Source: Stomoxys calcitrans (taxonomy: Eukaryota; Arthropoda; Insecta; Diptera; Muscidae). Taken from it: a stretch of DNA of 64,000 nt. The notes under the pieces were generated by a model that was not told where the DNA came from, made no database searches, and saw only the letters and a list, made by a program, of their open reading frames with translations. Below, in pieces: positions 22,641-33,530 of the stretch. Location: NCBI RefSeq assembly GCF_963082655.1, contig NC_081553.1, positions 65,361,341 through 65,425,340 on the forward strand, given 5' to 3'. How positions within the stretch are numbered: the stretch's first letter is position 1; each line of letters starts with the position of its first letter. The translations under genes were made by a program, and so were the position numbers.

Positions 22641-23520
22641 TAAATTTTTTGCACAGACTCGTATTTCTTGTATACGCTGGTAAAGTTCTTGAATGGGCCA
22701 AATCGCACTTTATATAGATATAGCCGCCATATAGACTGATCTAGCGACTTAGGGTCTTGAGACCGTGAAAGCCAAATTTTTGTCTGATTTCGTTGAAATT
22801 TAAAAGAGCAAGTTGTACTAGGGGCCCCGATGTTCAAACCGAATACGGTCCATATCGGACCATATAGACCGATATGCCGGTTTAGGGTCTTAAGCCCGTA
22901 AGAGGCGCATTTATTATCCAATTTCGATGAAATTGAAAACAGCGAGTTTGTTTAAGCCTCCCTACATCCGACTCAAATATGGTTCAGATCGGACTATATT
23001 GAGATATAGCTGTCATACAGACCGATCTGATGATTTAGGGTCTTAAGCCCATAAAAGCTGCACTTTTAACTCGATTTCTCTGAAACTTAATACAGTGAGT
23101 TAATTAAAGCCTCCCGGCATCGGACTTAAATACAATTCAGATCAGATTATATTTAGACATAGCTGCCATGTAGACTGATCTGCCGATTAAGGATCTTAAG
23201 CCCATAAAAGCAGAAATTTTTATCCGATTTCACTGAAACTTGAAACAGTGAGTTGCTTTGAGCCTCCCGGCATCACATGTTAATATGGTCCAGATTAGAC
23301 AATATTTAGATATAGCTGCCATATAGACCGATCTGCCGATTGAAGGTCTAAGGCCCATAAAAGCTGCAATTGTTATCCGATTTCGCTAAAACTTAAATCA
23401 GCGAGTAGTTTTAAGCCTCCAGACATTCGACTCAAATAAGGTTCAGATAGGAGCATATTTAGATATAGCGTCATATAGACCGATCTGCTGCTTAAGGGTC
23501 TTAAACCCATAAGACCCTGA
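22640..23520 (+). repeat. Family B array
   Basis: About five units of roughly 150 bp carry GATATAGCTGCCATATAGAC, CCGATCTGCCGATT, GGTCTTAAGCCCATAAAAGC, ATCCGATTTC and AAACAGTGAGTT. It has no clear end modules and runs into a strip of family D at 23521. Confidence 0.7.
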
Positions 23521-25640
23521 TTTTGGTTTGTATTTTTGGCATAAGGGGGAAGGTCCGTCCACCTTCCGATACCAAACAAGTAAAAGCGTGCTAAGTTCGT
23601 CCGGACCGAATCTTATATACCCTCCACCATGGATCGCATTTGTCGAGTTCTTTTCCCGGCATCTCTTCTTAGGCAAAAAAGGATATAAGAAAAGAGTTGC
23701 TCTGCTATTAAAACGATATCAAGATATGGTCCGGTTCGGACCACAATTAAATTATATGTTGGAGACCTGTGTAAAATTTCAGCCAATTCGTATAAGAATT
23801 GCGCCCATTGGGGCTCACGAAGTAAAATAGGACGAACGATTTATATGGGATCTGTATCGGGCTATAGACCGATTCAGACCATAATAAACACGTATGTTGA
23901 TGGGTATGAGAGGATCCGTCGTACAAAATTTCAGGCATATCGAATAATAACTGCGACCTCTAGGGCTCAAGAAGTCAAGATCCCAGATCGGTTTATATGG
24001 CAGCTATATCAGGTTATGAACCGATTTGAACCTGATTTGTTGAAAGTAAAAATAAAATACGTCATGCAAAATTTCAGCCAAATCGGATAGGAATTGCGCC
24101 CTCTAGAAGCTCAAGAAGTCAAATCCCCAGATCTGTTTATATGACAGCTATATCAGGTTATGGACCGATTGAAACCATACTTGGCACAGTTGTTGGATAT
24201 CATAACAAAACACGTCGTACAAAATTTCATTCCAATCGGATAAGAATTGTGCCCTCTAGAGGCTCAAGAAGTCAAGACCCAAGATCGGTTTATATGGCAG
24301 CTGTATCAGGTTATGGACCGATTTAAACCATACTTGGCACAGTTGTTGGGTATCATAACAAAACACCTCGTGCGAAATCCATTCCAATCGGATAAGAATT
24401 ACGCCCTCTAGAGGCTCAAGAAGTCAAGACCCAAGATCGGTTTATATGACAGCTATATCAGGTTATGGACCGATTTGAACCATACTTGGCACAGTTGTTG
24501 GATATAATAACAAAACACGTTGTGCAAAATTTCATTTCAAGTGGATAAGAATTGCGCACTCTAGAGGCTCAAGAAGTCAAGACCCAAGATCGGTTTATAT
24601 GGCAGCTATATCAAAACATGGACCGATATGGCCCATTTACAATACCAACGGACCTACACTAGTAAGAAGTATTTGGGCAAAATTTCAAGCTGCTAGCTTT
24701 ACTCCTTCGGAAGTTAGCGTGCTTTCGACACACAGACGGACGGACAGACGGACGGACATGGCTAGATCGACATAAAATGTTACGACGATCAAGAATATAT
24801 ATACTTTATGGGGTCTCAGACGAATATTTCGAGTAGTCACAAACAGAATGACGAAATTAGTATACCCCCCACCTTATGGTTGAGGGTATAAAAATTGTAT
24901 AGCCTATGTTTCCTTCCCTACACAATATGCGAAAATTTCGAGAAAATCGGTTCTGCCGTCTTTCAGCCTATACGGAACAAACAAACAGAGTCCTATATCC
25001 TTGATTGGCTATTTTACCCATTTTGGGCGTTTTTGGGGGAGTGTGGTGACCCTCTGTACTTCGACATGAATTTGTATGCCAGATTCGTTATCTACTCCCG
25101 CATACTTTTCATTTGATACCCATATTGTCCTTATCGACTCACTTTTGATTTTGGTTGGTGTTTTTGGGGTAAGGGTGGAGGGTCCGCCCCCTTCCGTTAT
25201 CAATAAATTATAAAGCCTATTCCTACTTCCTGGGCATATTCGTAATCTACTCAAGAATACCTTTCATTTGAGTCCCATATTGTCATGATCGTCATATAAA
25301 CCTGTATTAAGGGGTTTTGGGACTGGGGCGGCCCATGTCAGGTACTTGGACCCAACTTTTATTATGAAATTCGTACCCTACTCTTGAATACCTTTCATTT
25401 TAATCCCATATTGTCGCGATCGGTCCACTTTTATTTTTGGGTAGTACTTTTGGGGTAAGGGGGAGGTTCCGCACCCCTTCCGATATCAAAAAACTATATA
25501 GCTTATGTTTCCTTCCAGACCAACCCACACAATCTGTGAAAATTTCAAGGAAATCGGTACAGCCGTTTTTGAGTCTATACGGAACCAACAAACAAACCTC
25601 CAAACAAACAAACACAAATTGAATTTTATTTATAAGAAGA
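23521..25640 (-). mobile_element. Helitron-like family D copy split by a family A element
   Basis: Family D sequence at 23521-23576 (TTTTTGGCATAAGGGGGAAGG, CACCTTCCGATACCAAA) continues at 24891 (TTGTATAGCCTATGTTTCC) after a complete family A element. On the minus strand the 5' end is near 25640: TCTTCTTATAAATAAAATTC preceded by A, then CAATTTGTGTTTG and the GTATAGACTCAAAAACGGC segment. TC after A fits a Helitron 5' terminus. No CTAG 3' end is found. Confidence 0.6.
23577..24890 (-). repeat. Complete family A element nested in family D
   Basis: It starts CAAGTAAAAGCGTGCTAAG with the GTTCGTCCGGACCGAATC palindrome variant and CCTCCACCATGGATCGC. Five to six monomers follow (CTCAAGAAGTCAAGACC, TATGGCAGCTATATCAGG). 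It ends with CACACAGACGGACGGACAG, AAGAATATATATAC and CCACCTTATGGTTGAGGGTAT. Both borders are defined by the interrupted family D unit. Confidence 0.8.
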
Positions 25641-26640
25641 TGTATAGATTTCCTAAGAAAAATCTTTTAGGAACTTCACACATTTCGAGGGAATTTTCAC
25701 CCCACTGTGCCACAGGCACCACGCAGTTTTTCTACATCGTAAATCCCCATCATACACTGACTTTTAATGATCTCCCCTCATATTTTTATGCTCACATCGA
25801 CAGCGCCGCCATCATTACCACACCACCAGTGGGGTTTTAATTCTCTGGTCACAATGACAGCCAGCCTTTTGAAGCTGCAGCAATGCTGCTGCACCCACAA
25901 ACTGATCCCTTCCGGCAGTGTGCGTCTGGTAGCCTGTGGTTGAGTGCAAAAGTGGTAGGGGGAGGGGTATGTCAAAGAGTGTAATGAAATGCATTACAAA
26001 CAATTGAAATTAAATTGATGCGTCCATTCATTCACTGCATCCATTTTATGTACGCACGATTCGTTTTCCTCTTTGATGGCAATTTCGAAAAATTTCCTGT
26101 TTCTTGTTATTTTTCAACATTTTATGAGCAGCGCGCCCTTTTTAATGATAGCACGTCGTTCTCGAAATTGTTTTCATGAAGAGCAAGAGACTGGCAGAGA
26201 GAGAGAGGGGGGCCAAATTTTTTCATCAGTAGCAGTTTTTTTTTTTTTTAAATGAGAAAGTTGTGAAAAGAAAAGTTTTTTTTTCGTTTATTCTTGCAAA
26301 AAAAATATTGCGGACCATATAGCGTAGATGCGCTGGAAAATATGATTTCAGTTTTTCGCCCGCCCAGCAATGTACAATTCTTTATGGTTATTTATCTTTT
26401 GAATGGGCAAATAAGCAAGAGCCACAGATTTATGATTTCAAAAAGGGGTTGGTGTAACATCAAAAGTGAGATATGAGCGAAAATTAACACTTGTAATTAA
26501 AAACGAAATGAAATTATAACGAAAAGGGGAAATTTGCAGTAAATATGGCTTTGGATGAAAAAAAATACCAAAGAATGGTAGATATTATGTAGCTACAACA
26601 TTTGAAGCTATCCTGGACAAGTACTTACTTGCTGAACTCT
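25641..26640. other. Unique DNA, no gene seen
   Basis: The segment 25680-26060 is less AT-rich and non-repetitive, and could be conserved regulatory DNA or old exon, but no frame has domain or splice support. Later parts hold T-tracts (26238-26250) and a (GA)n-like run (26195-26208). Confidence 0.4.
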
Positions 26641-28355
26641 TTTTTATACCCTCCACCACAGGATGGGGGTATACTAATTTCGTCATTCTATTTGTAACAC
26701 CTCGAAATAGGCGTCTAAGACCCCGTAAAGTATATAAATTTTTGATCGTCATGACATTTTTAACCGATCCAGCCTTGTCCGTCCGTCTGTCCGTCCGTCC
26801 GTCCGTCTGTCTGTCGAAAGTACGCTAACTTTCGAAGGAGTAAGGCCAGCCACTTGAAATTTTCCACAAATACTTTCTATTAGTGTAAGTCGGTTGGGAT
26901 TGTAAATGGGCCAAATCGGTCTATGTTTTAGCTGCCATATAAACCGATCTTGGTCTTGATTTTTGAGCCTCTAGAGGGCGCAATTCTCATCCAATTTGAC
27001 TGAAATTTTGCACGTAGTGTTTTGGTATCACTTTCAACAACTATGTTAAGTATGATTCAAATCGGTCTATGTTTTGATATAGCTGCCATATAAACCGATC
27101 TTGGGTCTTGACTTCTTGAGCTTTTAGAGGGTGCAATTCTCGTCCGATTTGTTTGAAATTTTGCACCTGGTGTTTTGGTATAATTTCCAATAACAGCGCT
27201 AAGTATGGTTGAATTCGGTCTATGTTTTGATATATCTGCCTATAAACCGATCCTGGGTCTTGACTTCTTGAGCCTCTAGAGGGCGCAATACTTGTCCGAT
27301 TTAACTGAAATTGTGCACGTACTGTTTTGGTATCACTTCCAACAACTGTGTTAAGTTTGGTTCAAATCGGTCTATGTTTTGATATAGCTGCCATATAAAC
27401 CGATCTTGGGTCTTGACTTCTTGAGCTTTTAGAGGGTGCAATTCTCGTCCGATTTGACTGAAATTTTGCACATAGTGTTTTGGTATCACTTCCAACAACT
27501 GCGTTCAGTATGATTCAAATCGGGTCATAACCTGATATAGCTGCCATATAAACCGATCTGGTATCTCGACTTCTTGAGCCTCTAGAGGGCGCAATTTGGC
27601 AGAAATTTTGTACAACGCCTTCTCTCATGACCTTCAACATACGTGTCTAATATGGTCTGAATCGATCAAGGAGTAACGCTAGGCGCTTGAAATTTTGCAC
27701 AAATACTTTCTATTAGTGTAGGTCAATTTGTATTGTAAATGGGCTAAATCGGTCTATGTTTTGATATAGCTGCCATATAAACCGATCTTGGGTCTTGACT
27801 ACTTGAGCCTCTAGAGGGCGTAATACTCGTCCGATTTGATTGAAATTTTGCACGTGGTGTTTTGGGATCACTTCCGACAACTGTGTTAAGTTTGGTTCAA
27901 ATCGGTTCATAACCTGATATAGCTGCCATATAAATCGATCTGAGATCTAGACTTCTTGAGCCTCTAGAGGGCGCAATTCTCATCCGATTGGGCAGAAATT
28001 TTCTACAACGGCTTCTCTCATGACGTTTAACAAATGTGTTTAATATGAACTGAATCGAACAATAGCTTGATACAGCTTGATCCCATATAAACCTATTTCC
28101 CGATTTTGCTTCTTGAGCCCCTACAAGGCGCAATTCTTATCCAAATGAATTGAAATATTAAACAATGACTTCTACAATGTTCAGCATTCATTTATGGTCC
28201 GAATCGGACTATAACTTGGTATAGCTCCAATAGCATAACAGTTCTTATTCAATATCCTTTGTTTGCCTTGAAAGAGATACCGCGCATAGATCTCCCTCCA
28301 TGGTGGAGGGTATATAAGATTCGGCCCGGCCGAACTTAGCACACTCTTACTTATT
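26641..28355 (+). repeat. Complete family A element
   Basis: The left end is TTTATACCCTCCACCACAGG with a long (GTCY)n tract (26777-26817) and CTTTCGAAGGAGTAAGGCC. About eight monomers alternate between TTGGGTCTTGACTTCTTGAG forms. The right end has TCCATGGTGGAGGGTATATA, the GGCCCGGCC palindrome at 28322-28338 and GCACACTCTTACTT. A second internal start-like piece (AGGAGTAACGCTAGGCGC, 27668) suggests a past unequal exchange or a fused copy. Confidence 0.8.
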
Positions 28356-28785
28356 GTCCCTAGTTTTCCATGAAAGTCACAAAGTTTTATAAAAGGAAGT
28401 GTTTGGTTGTTGCCAACCACATTGCATCAAATATCAATGTTTCAATAATTGACAACAAATATTTGCCCTTAAATTACTCTGTGTATTACGAAAGTGTGCA
28501 TTTGTAATTAATCGGTTTACTTAGTGGAATGTCCACAGGCAATATTCTTGGCACATTCTATTACAACACGAAGTTAAATCAGGCGTTAAGTTCAAATGTA
28601 AATAGATTAGCGATTTAACTCATTTCTAAAATGTTTGTACACTGGCTAAGATTTGAAGTTGGTGCAAAATTTAAATTTAAAATCAAATCTTTGAAAGAAG
28701 AAATTTTACTGGAATAATAAAATTTTAAGGGAAATATTTTAGAAAGGTTACATTTGTATACCCTCCACCATGGGATAGGGGCATT
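28356..28785. other. Unique DNA between two family A elements
   Basis: No gene is seen. A faint SINE-tail-like remnant (TTTACTTAGTGGAATGTCCACAGGC) is at 28520-28544. A partial extra left end (TATACCCTCCACCATGGGAT, 28758-28780) sits just before the next element. Confidence 0.4.
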
Positions 28786-30396
28786 AAATTTTTATACCCT
28801 CCACCATAAGATGGGGGGTATACTAATTTCGTCATTCTGTTTGTAACTACTCGAAATATTCGTCTGAGACCCCATAAAGTATATATATTCTTGATCGTCG
28901 TGACATTTTATGTCGATCTAGCCATGTCCGTCCGTCTGTCCGTCCGTCCGTCCGTCCGTCTGTCTGTCGAAAGCACGCTAACTTCCGAAGGAGTAAAGCT
29001 AGCCGCTTGAAATTTTGCACAAATACTTCTTATTAGTATAGGTCCGTTGGTATTGTAAATGGGCCATATCGGTCCATGTTTTGATATAGCTGCCATATAA
29101 ACCGATCTTGGGTCTTGACTTGTTGAGCCTCTAGAGTGCGCAATTCTTATCCGATTGGAATGAAATTCTGCACGACATGTTTTGCTATGATATCCAACAA
29201 CTGTGCCAAGTATGGTTTAAATCGGTTCATAACCTGATATAGCTGCCATATAAACCGAACTTGGGTCTTGACTTCTTGAGCCTCTAGCGTGCGCAATTCT
29301 TATCCGATCAGAATGAAATTTTGCACGACGTGTTTTGTTATGATATCCAACAACTTTGCCAAGTATGGTTGAAATCGGTCCATAACCTGATATAGCTGCC
29401 ATATAAGCCGATCTTGGGTCTTGACTTCTTGAGCCTCTAGAGTGCGCAATTCTTATCCGATTGAAACGAAATTTTGCACGACGTGTTTTGTTATTATATC
29501 AAACAACTGTGCCAAGTATGGTTCAAATCGGTCCATAACCTTATATAGCTGCCATATAAACCGATCTTGGGTCTTGATTTCTTGAGCCTCTAGTGTGCTC
29601 AATTCTTATCCGATTGAAATGAAATTTTGCACGACGTGTTTTGTTATTATATCCAACAACTGTGCCAAGTATGGTTTAAATCGGTCCATAACCTAATATA
29701 GCTGCCATATAAACCGATCTTGGGTCTTGACTTCTTGAGCCTCTAGAGTACGCAATTCTTATCCGATTGAAATGAAATTTTGCACGACGTGTTTTGTTAT
29801 TATATCCAACAACTGTGACAAGTATGGTTCAAATCGGTTCATAACCTGATATAGCTGCCATATAAACCGATCTTGGGTCTTGACTTCTTGAGCCTCTAGA
29901 GTGCGCAATTCTTATCCGATTGAAATGAAATTTTGCACGACGTGTTTTGTTATGATATCCAACAACTGTGTCAAGTATGGTTCAAATCGGTCCATAACCT
30001 GATATAGCTGCCATATAAACCGATCTGGGGTCTTGACTTCTTGACCTCTAGAGGTCGCAATTATTATCCGATATGCCTGAAATTTTGTACGATGGATCCT
30101 CTCATGACCATCAACAAACGTGTTTATTATGGTCTGAATCGGTCTATAGCCCGATACAGATCCCATATAAATCGTTCTCTCTATTTTACTTCGTGAGCCC
30201 CAATGGGCGCAATTCTTATACGAATTGGCTGAAATTTTACACAGGTCTCCAACATCGATATCGTTTTAATAGCAGAGCAACTCTTTTCTTATATCCTTTT
30301 TTGCCTAAGAAGAGATGCCGGGAAAAGAAGTCGACAAATGCGATCCATGGTGGAGGGTATATAAGATTCGGCCCGGCCGAACTTAGCACGCTTTTA
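28786..30396 (+). repeat. Complete family A element with homogeneous monomers
   Basis: The left end at 28793 (TACCCTCCACCATAAGATGG) has the longest (GTCY)n of the family (28925-28968). Six consecutive monomers (about 29090-30010) are nearly identical, sharing TTATCCGATTGAAATGAAAT, GCACGACGTGTTTTGTTAT and TCCAACAACTGTG. The right end has CGATCCATGGTGGAGGGTAT, GGCCCGGCC and GCACGCTTTTACTTG. Low divergence implies recent local amplification or gene conversion. Confidence 0.85.
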
Positions 30397-30470
30397 CTTG
30401 TTTTTTATTTTTTTCACATAACCATCTCACAGGAAATGTCCCCTATATATGCAGTGTATTGCGTTGGCAA

Positions 30471-31433
30471 TTAGGAAAGTGAAGAATTGGAGGGGAGAAA
30501 GAGGAGGTAGTGTTTTTTGATATTAGTCTTAAATTTCTGAACGTCAATGTCATTGGGAAAGACATTAGCCGAAAGTCGATGCCACATACAAATGGTTCGG
30601 GCGAAAAATGAATTTTCTCGGTAATGCATGATTCGGTCGACTGGCCAATCAATTACAAACGGGTGTGAGATCCTGGCAAGTCTTGTATTTCTAGCGAACA
30701 TCCTACCGTCAGGGATAAAAAGACGAATATCCCTGGAACACACGCCATGAAAATAACGATAGAGCAATGCAACGCTACCCACATTCCGAAGATGTTCAAA
30801 GGAAGCAATAGAGTTGGATACCCTACTGTCCCCAATCAACAACGTCGCTCTCCATTGAACCCGGTCAAGTAGGTCCATGGATGATTTTGGAGCTCCTGCC
30901 CATATATGAAAGTTATATTCCATCCTCGGCCTGATGTAGGTAGTATAGATATTGAGAAGATCAGAAGAGGTGAAATATTTCTTGCAACGCTTAAGAAAGT
31001 TTTTTGACCAAAGGACATCACATTGTATCTTCAAGCCCAGAACATCGAGAACATCTGACTGCTCAATATCAATATCGTCAGTAGATATCGAAGATTGTAG
31101 TGGGTCAGTGAATCGCTTGTGAGAAAAGAAACAGCACTGCGTCTTCTGTGCGTTAAAGTATACCCTGTTCATTCTACCCCACTCGGAGATGGCCAACAAA
31201 TCCTTGGAGAGCGTTTCATCCATAATGCGCCTCCTGTCCACAATTTCTTGAGGACTGGTCCTATGGTCGATTGAATATGAATGACACAGACTACTGTCAT
31301 CGGCAAATGAGTAGACTGCATTCGAAGTCTGCCCGAATAGATCGTCAATGAAAATAAGAAAAAGGAAAGGAGAAAGGACAGAGCCTAGGGGCAAACCTAA
31401 GGTCAATGTATACTCATCTGATGAGAACCCATC
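30471..31433 (-). pseudogene. LINE reverse transcriptase, C-terminal half
   Basis: An intact frame of more than 310 codons after the MITE. It has motif B (LPLGSVLSPFLFLIFIDDL), motif C with the catalytic FADDSS, then NAQKTQCCFFSHKR, the thumb (YIRPRMEYNFHIWAGAP, LLDRVQWRATLLIGDSR), and a C-terminal region ending at a stop near 30471. Both motif C aspartates are present. The long intact frame, interrupted only by a defined insertion, indicates a relatively young copy. Confidence 0.85.
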
Positions 31434-31435
31434 TA

Positions 31436-31670
31436 GGGTTGCCCAAAAAGTAATTGCGGATTTTTCATATAGTCGGTGTTGACAATTTTTTTCACAGCTT
31501 GTGACTCTGTAATTGTATTCTTTCTTCTGTCAGTTATCAGCTGTTACTTTTAGCTTGCTTTAGAAAAAAAGTGTAAAAAAAGTATATTTGATTAAAGTTC
31601 ATTCTAAGTTTAAATAAAAATTCATTTACTTTCTTTTAAAAAATCCGCAATTACTTTTTGGGCAACCCAA
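31436..31670 (+). mobile_element. Mariner-type MITE, copy 2 (235 bp), inside the LINE
   Basis: It has the same terminal inverted repeats as copy 1, flanked by a TA duplication (31434-31435 and 31671-31672). Removing the element and one TA rejoins the reverse transcriptase frame with no lost or gained codon (VAV followed by DGFSSDE). The internal sequence CTGTAATTGTATTCTTTCTTC is present, unlike copy 1. Confidence 0.95.
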
Positions 31671-31672
31671 TA

Positions 31673-32198
31673 CAGCAACTCGTATAGAGCGATCTCTAAG
31701 AAAGCTCGGTATAAATCGAACGAAGCCATTACCGACACCAAAAGCGACAAGCTTTGATAAAAGTGCACCGTGCCAGACCCTATCAAATTCCTTGCAGATA
31801 TCCAGAGCCACGATCTTACTCTCACCAAACTGGTGGATAGAGCGACTCCATCGTTCCGACAAAAATGCCAATAGGTCTCCCGTAGAGCGATTTCTGCGTA
31901 ACCCATACTGTTTGTCGCTAAGAAGGCCATTGGACTTTAAGAATCTCACAAGATTATGGTTAACCATATTCTCCATAACCTTGGAGAGCGCGGAGCATAT
32001 CGCAATTGGCCGGTAATTGGCAAGGTTGTTCGCCCCACCTTTCTTGGGGATGGGCTGATCGTTCGCAACCTTCCAACGCGCTGGGAAAACATCCGCACGG
32101 TAAGCAAGGTTGAAAAGGTTGCCTAGTGGACGAGCAAGCGTCGAAGAACACTTACAAAGCACAAGTATTGATATGATATGCCGTCCGGGATCGGACAA
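31673..32198 (-). pseudogene. LINE reverse transcriptase, N-terminal half
   Basis: The frame runs through the finger and palm motifs: NLANYRPIAICSALSKVMEN, then KQYGLRRNRSTGDLLAFLSE, then motif A as ALDICKEFDRVWH, which keeps the catalytic aspartate. It ends RDRSIRVAV where the MITE begins. Upstream, the CPIPDGISYQYL segment is in another frame, so at least one frameshift separates it. In a live element this enzyme would copy its own RNA at a nicked genomic target. Here it is broken. Confidence 0.8.
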
Positions 32199-32305
32199 TT
32201 ATTAATGTCGAGATCCGCAAGAACGCTTTTAACTCCACATGTTCGAATTAGGTACACAATTGCTAAACGGCAAGGAAGAATTTTCTGCAAACATTTCACC
32301 TTCAA

Positions 32306-32375
32306 CATATTTCGAGGTATTACAAACGGAATGACTAGGTAAGTATACCCCCATTCTATGGGGGTATATACGACC
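32306..32375 (-). repeat. Family A end remnant
   Basis: ATTTCGAGGTATTACAAACGG and TACCCCCATTCTATGGGGG are the terminal part of a mini-me-type module. The rest is missing. Confidence 0.6.
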
Positions 32376-33255
32376 TTAATCATAACAGTTCGAAATTCCA
32401 GCGAAATCGGGTCATAAGTGCGACGTTCATGTGATTAAGCCCTAATTCCGATTATCGATCTATATAACAGCTATATCTAAATAAAGTCCGTCATGGACCA
32501 TATTGAGGCTGAATGTTGGGAATCTTAAAGCAGCTCACTGTTTAAAATTTCAGCAAAATCGGATAATAAATGCGCCTGTCATACGCATTTTATGGTCTTT
32601 AGCCCCTTACGCTGAAGATTGGCCTCTATGGCAGCTATATGTAAATATTGACCTATCTGGATCATATTCGGGACAGATGCTAGGAGTCTTAATACAACTC
32701 ACTGTTCCAAATTTCAACGAAATCAGCAAATAAATGCGCCTGTTGTAAGACTAAGACCCCAAATCGGCAGATCGGTTTATATGACAGCTATATCCAAATA
32801 TGTTCCGATCTTGCCCATTTTTGGTTCGGATATCAATATCGAATTAAACTCACTGTTCTTCGTTTCAGCAAAATCGGGTAATAAATGCGCCTGTCATATG
32901 CATAGGACTTAAAATCGGCATAGCGGTCTATATGGCAGCTATATGTAAATATAGTCCGATATACACCATATTCCGGTCGGATGTCAAGGCCCCTAGTGCA
33001 AATCGCTGTTTCAAATTTCAGCAAAATCGGGGAATAAATGCGCTTTGGTCTTAAGACCCTAAAGCTGAAGATCGGTCTCTGTGGCAGCTATATCTAAATA
33101 TGACCCGATCTGGACCATATTCGAGACAGATGTTGGAAGTCTTAATACAACACTCTTCTCCAAATTTCAGCGAATTCGGATAATAAATGCGCCTGTTATA
33201 AGCGTAAGACCCAAAATCAGCAGATCGGTTTTTATGACATCTATATCCAAAACTG
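32376..33255 (-). repeat. Family B array, minus orientation
   Basis: About five units of roughly 155 bp carry ATTTCAGCAAAATCGG, ATAATAAATGCGCCTGT, GGTCTTAAGACCC-type and GGCAGCTATATGTAAATA segments. It abuts a LINE fragment at 33256 without an end module. Confidence 0.65.
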
Positions 33256-33530
33256 ATATTTGCCCTTTCACGAGGAAGACGAAGGTGGGCCAATTTGACG
33301 CATGACGTTTTCAAAACAAAACAATTTCGATATCTGACATGGTCAAATATTTCGGACTGAATTGGAAGTGTCACATTCAGGAGCGTTCTGAGAAGGCTCA
33401 CAGATGCTGGGCACTATGTAGACGGGCCATAGGCTCGAAATGGGGCCTGAATTCGAGGATAGTCCACTGGGTCTACATGGATCGTAATTAGACCAATATT
33501 TACTTAGGCCTCAGTAGTTTGGTGGACTGC
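33256..33530 (+). pseudogene. LOA-like LINE fragment (thumb region)
   Basis: LNWKCHIQERSEKAHRCWAL, CRRAIGSKWGLNSRIVHWVY and a following segment match the same part of the LINE fragment at 7740-7900. The DNA is also similar (TGAATTGGAAGTGTCACATTC). It is a short, decayed piece of one LINE family present twice in the window. Confidence 0.6.

Larger units (their letters stand above)
30397..32305 (-). mobile_element. Jockey-like LINE, 5' truncated, split by a MITE
   Basis: A non-LTR retrotransposon on the minus strand. Its 3' end (30397-30470) is a short untranslated region ending in a GTGAAAAAAATAAAAAA-type A-rich tail against the right end of a family A element. The 5' border near 32305 abuts another family A remnant. 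The reverse transcriptase is largely present but divided by the insertion at 31436-31670. A frameshift near 32150-32200 breaks the 5' part. The N-terminal endonuclease and ORF1 are absent. Clade assignment beyond jockey-like rests on motif resemblance. Confidence 0.8.

Noticed and set aside
28990..30010. Regular repeat with apparent spacers, superficially CRISPR-like
   Set aside because: Units are head-to-tail monomers of about 152 bp with no unique spacers, in eukaryotic DNA without cas genes.
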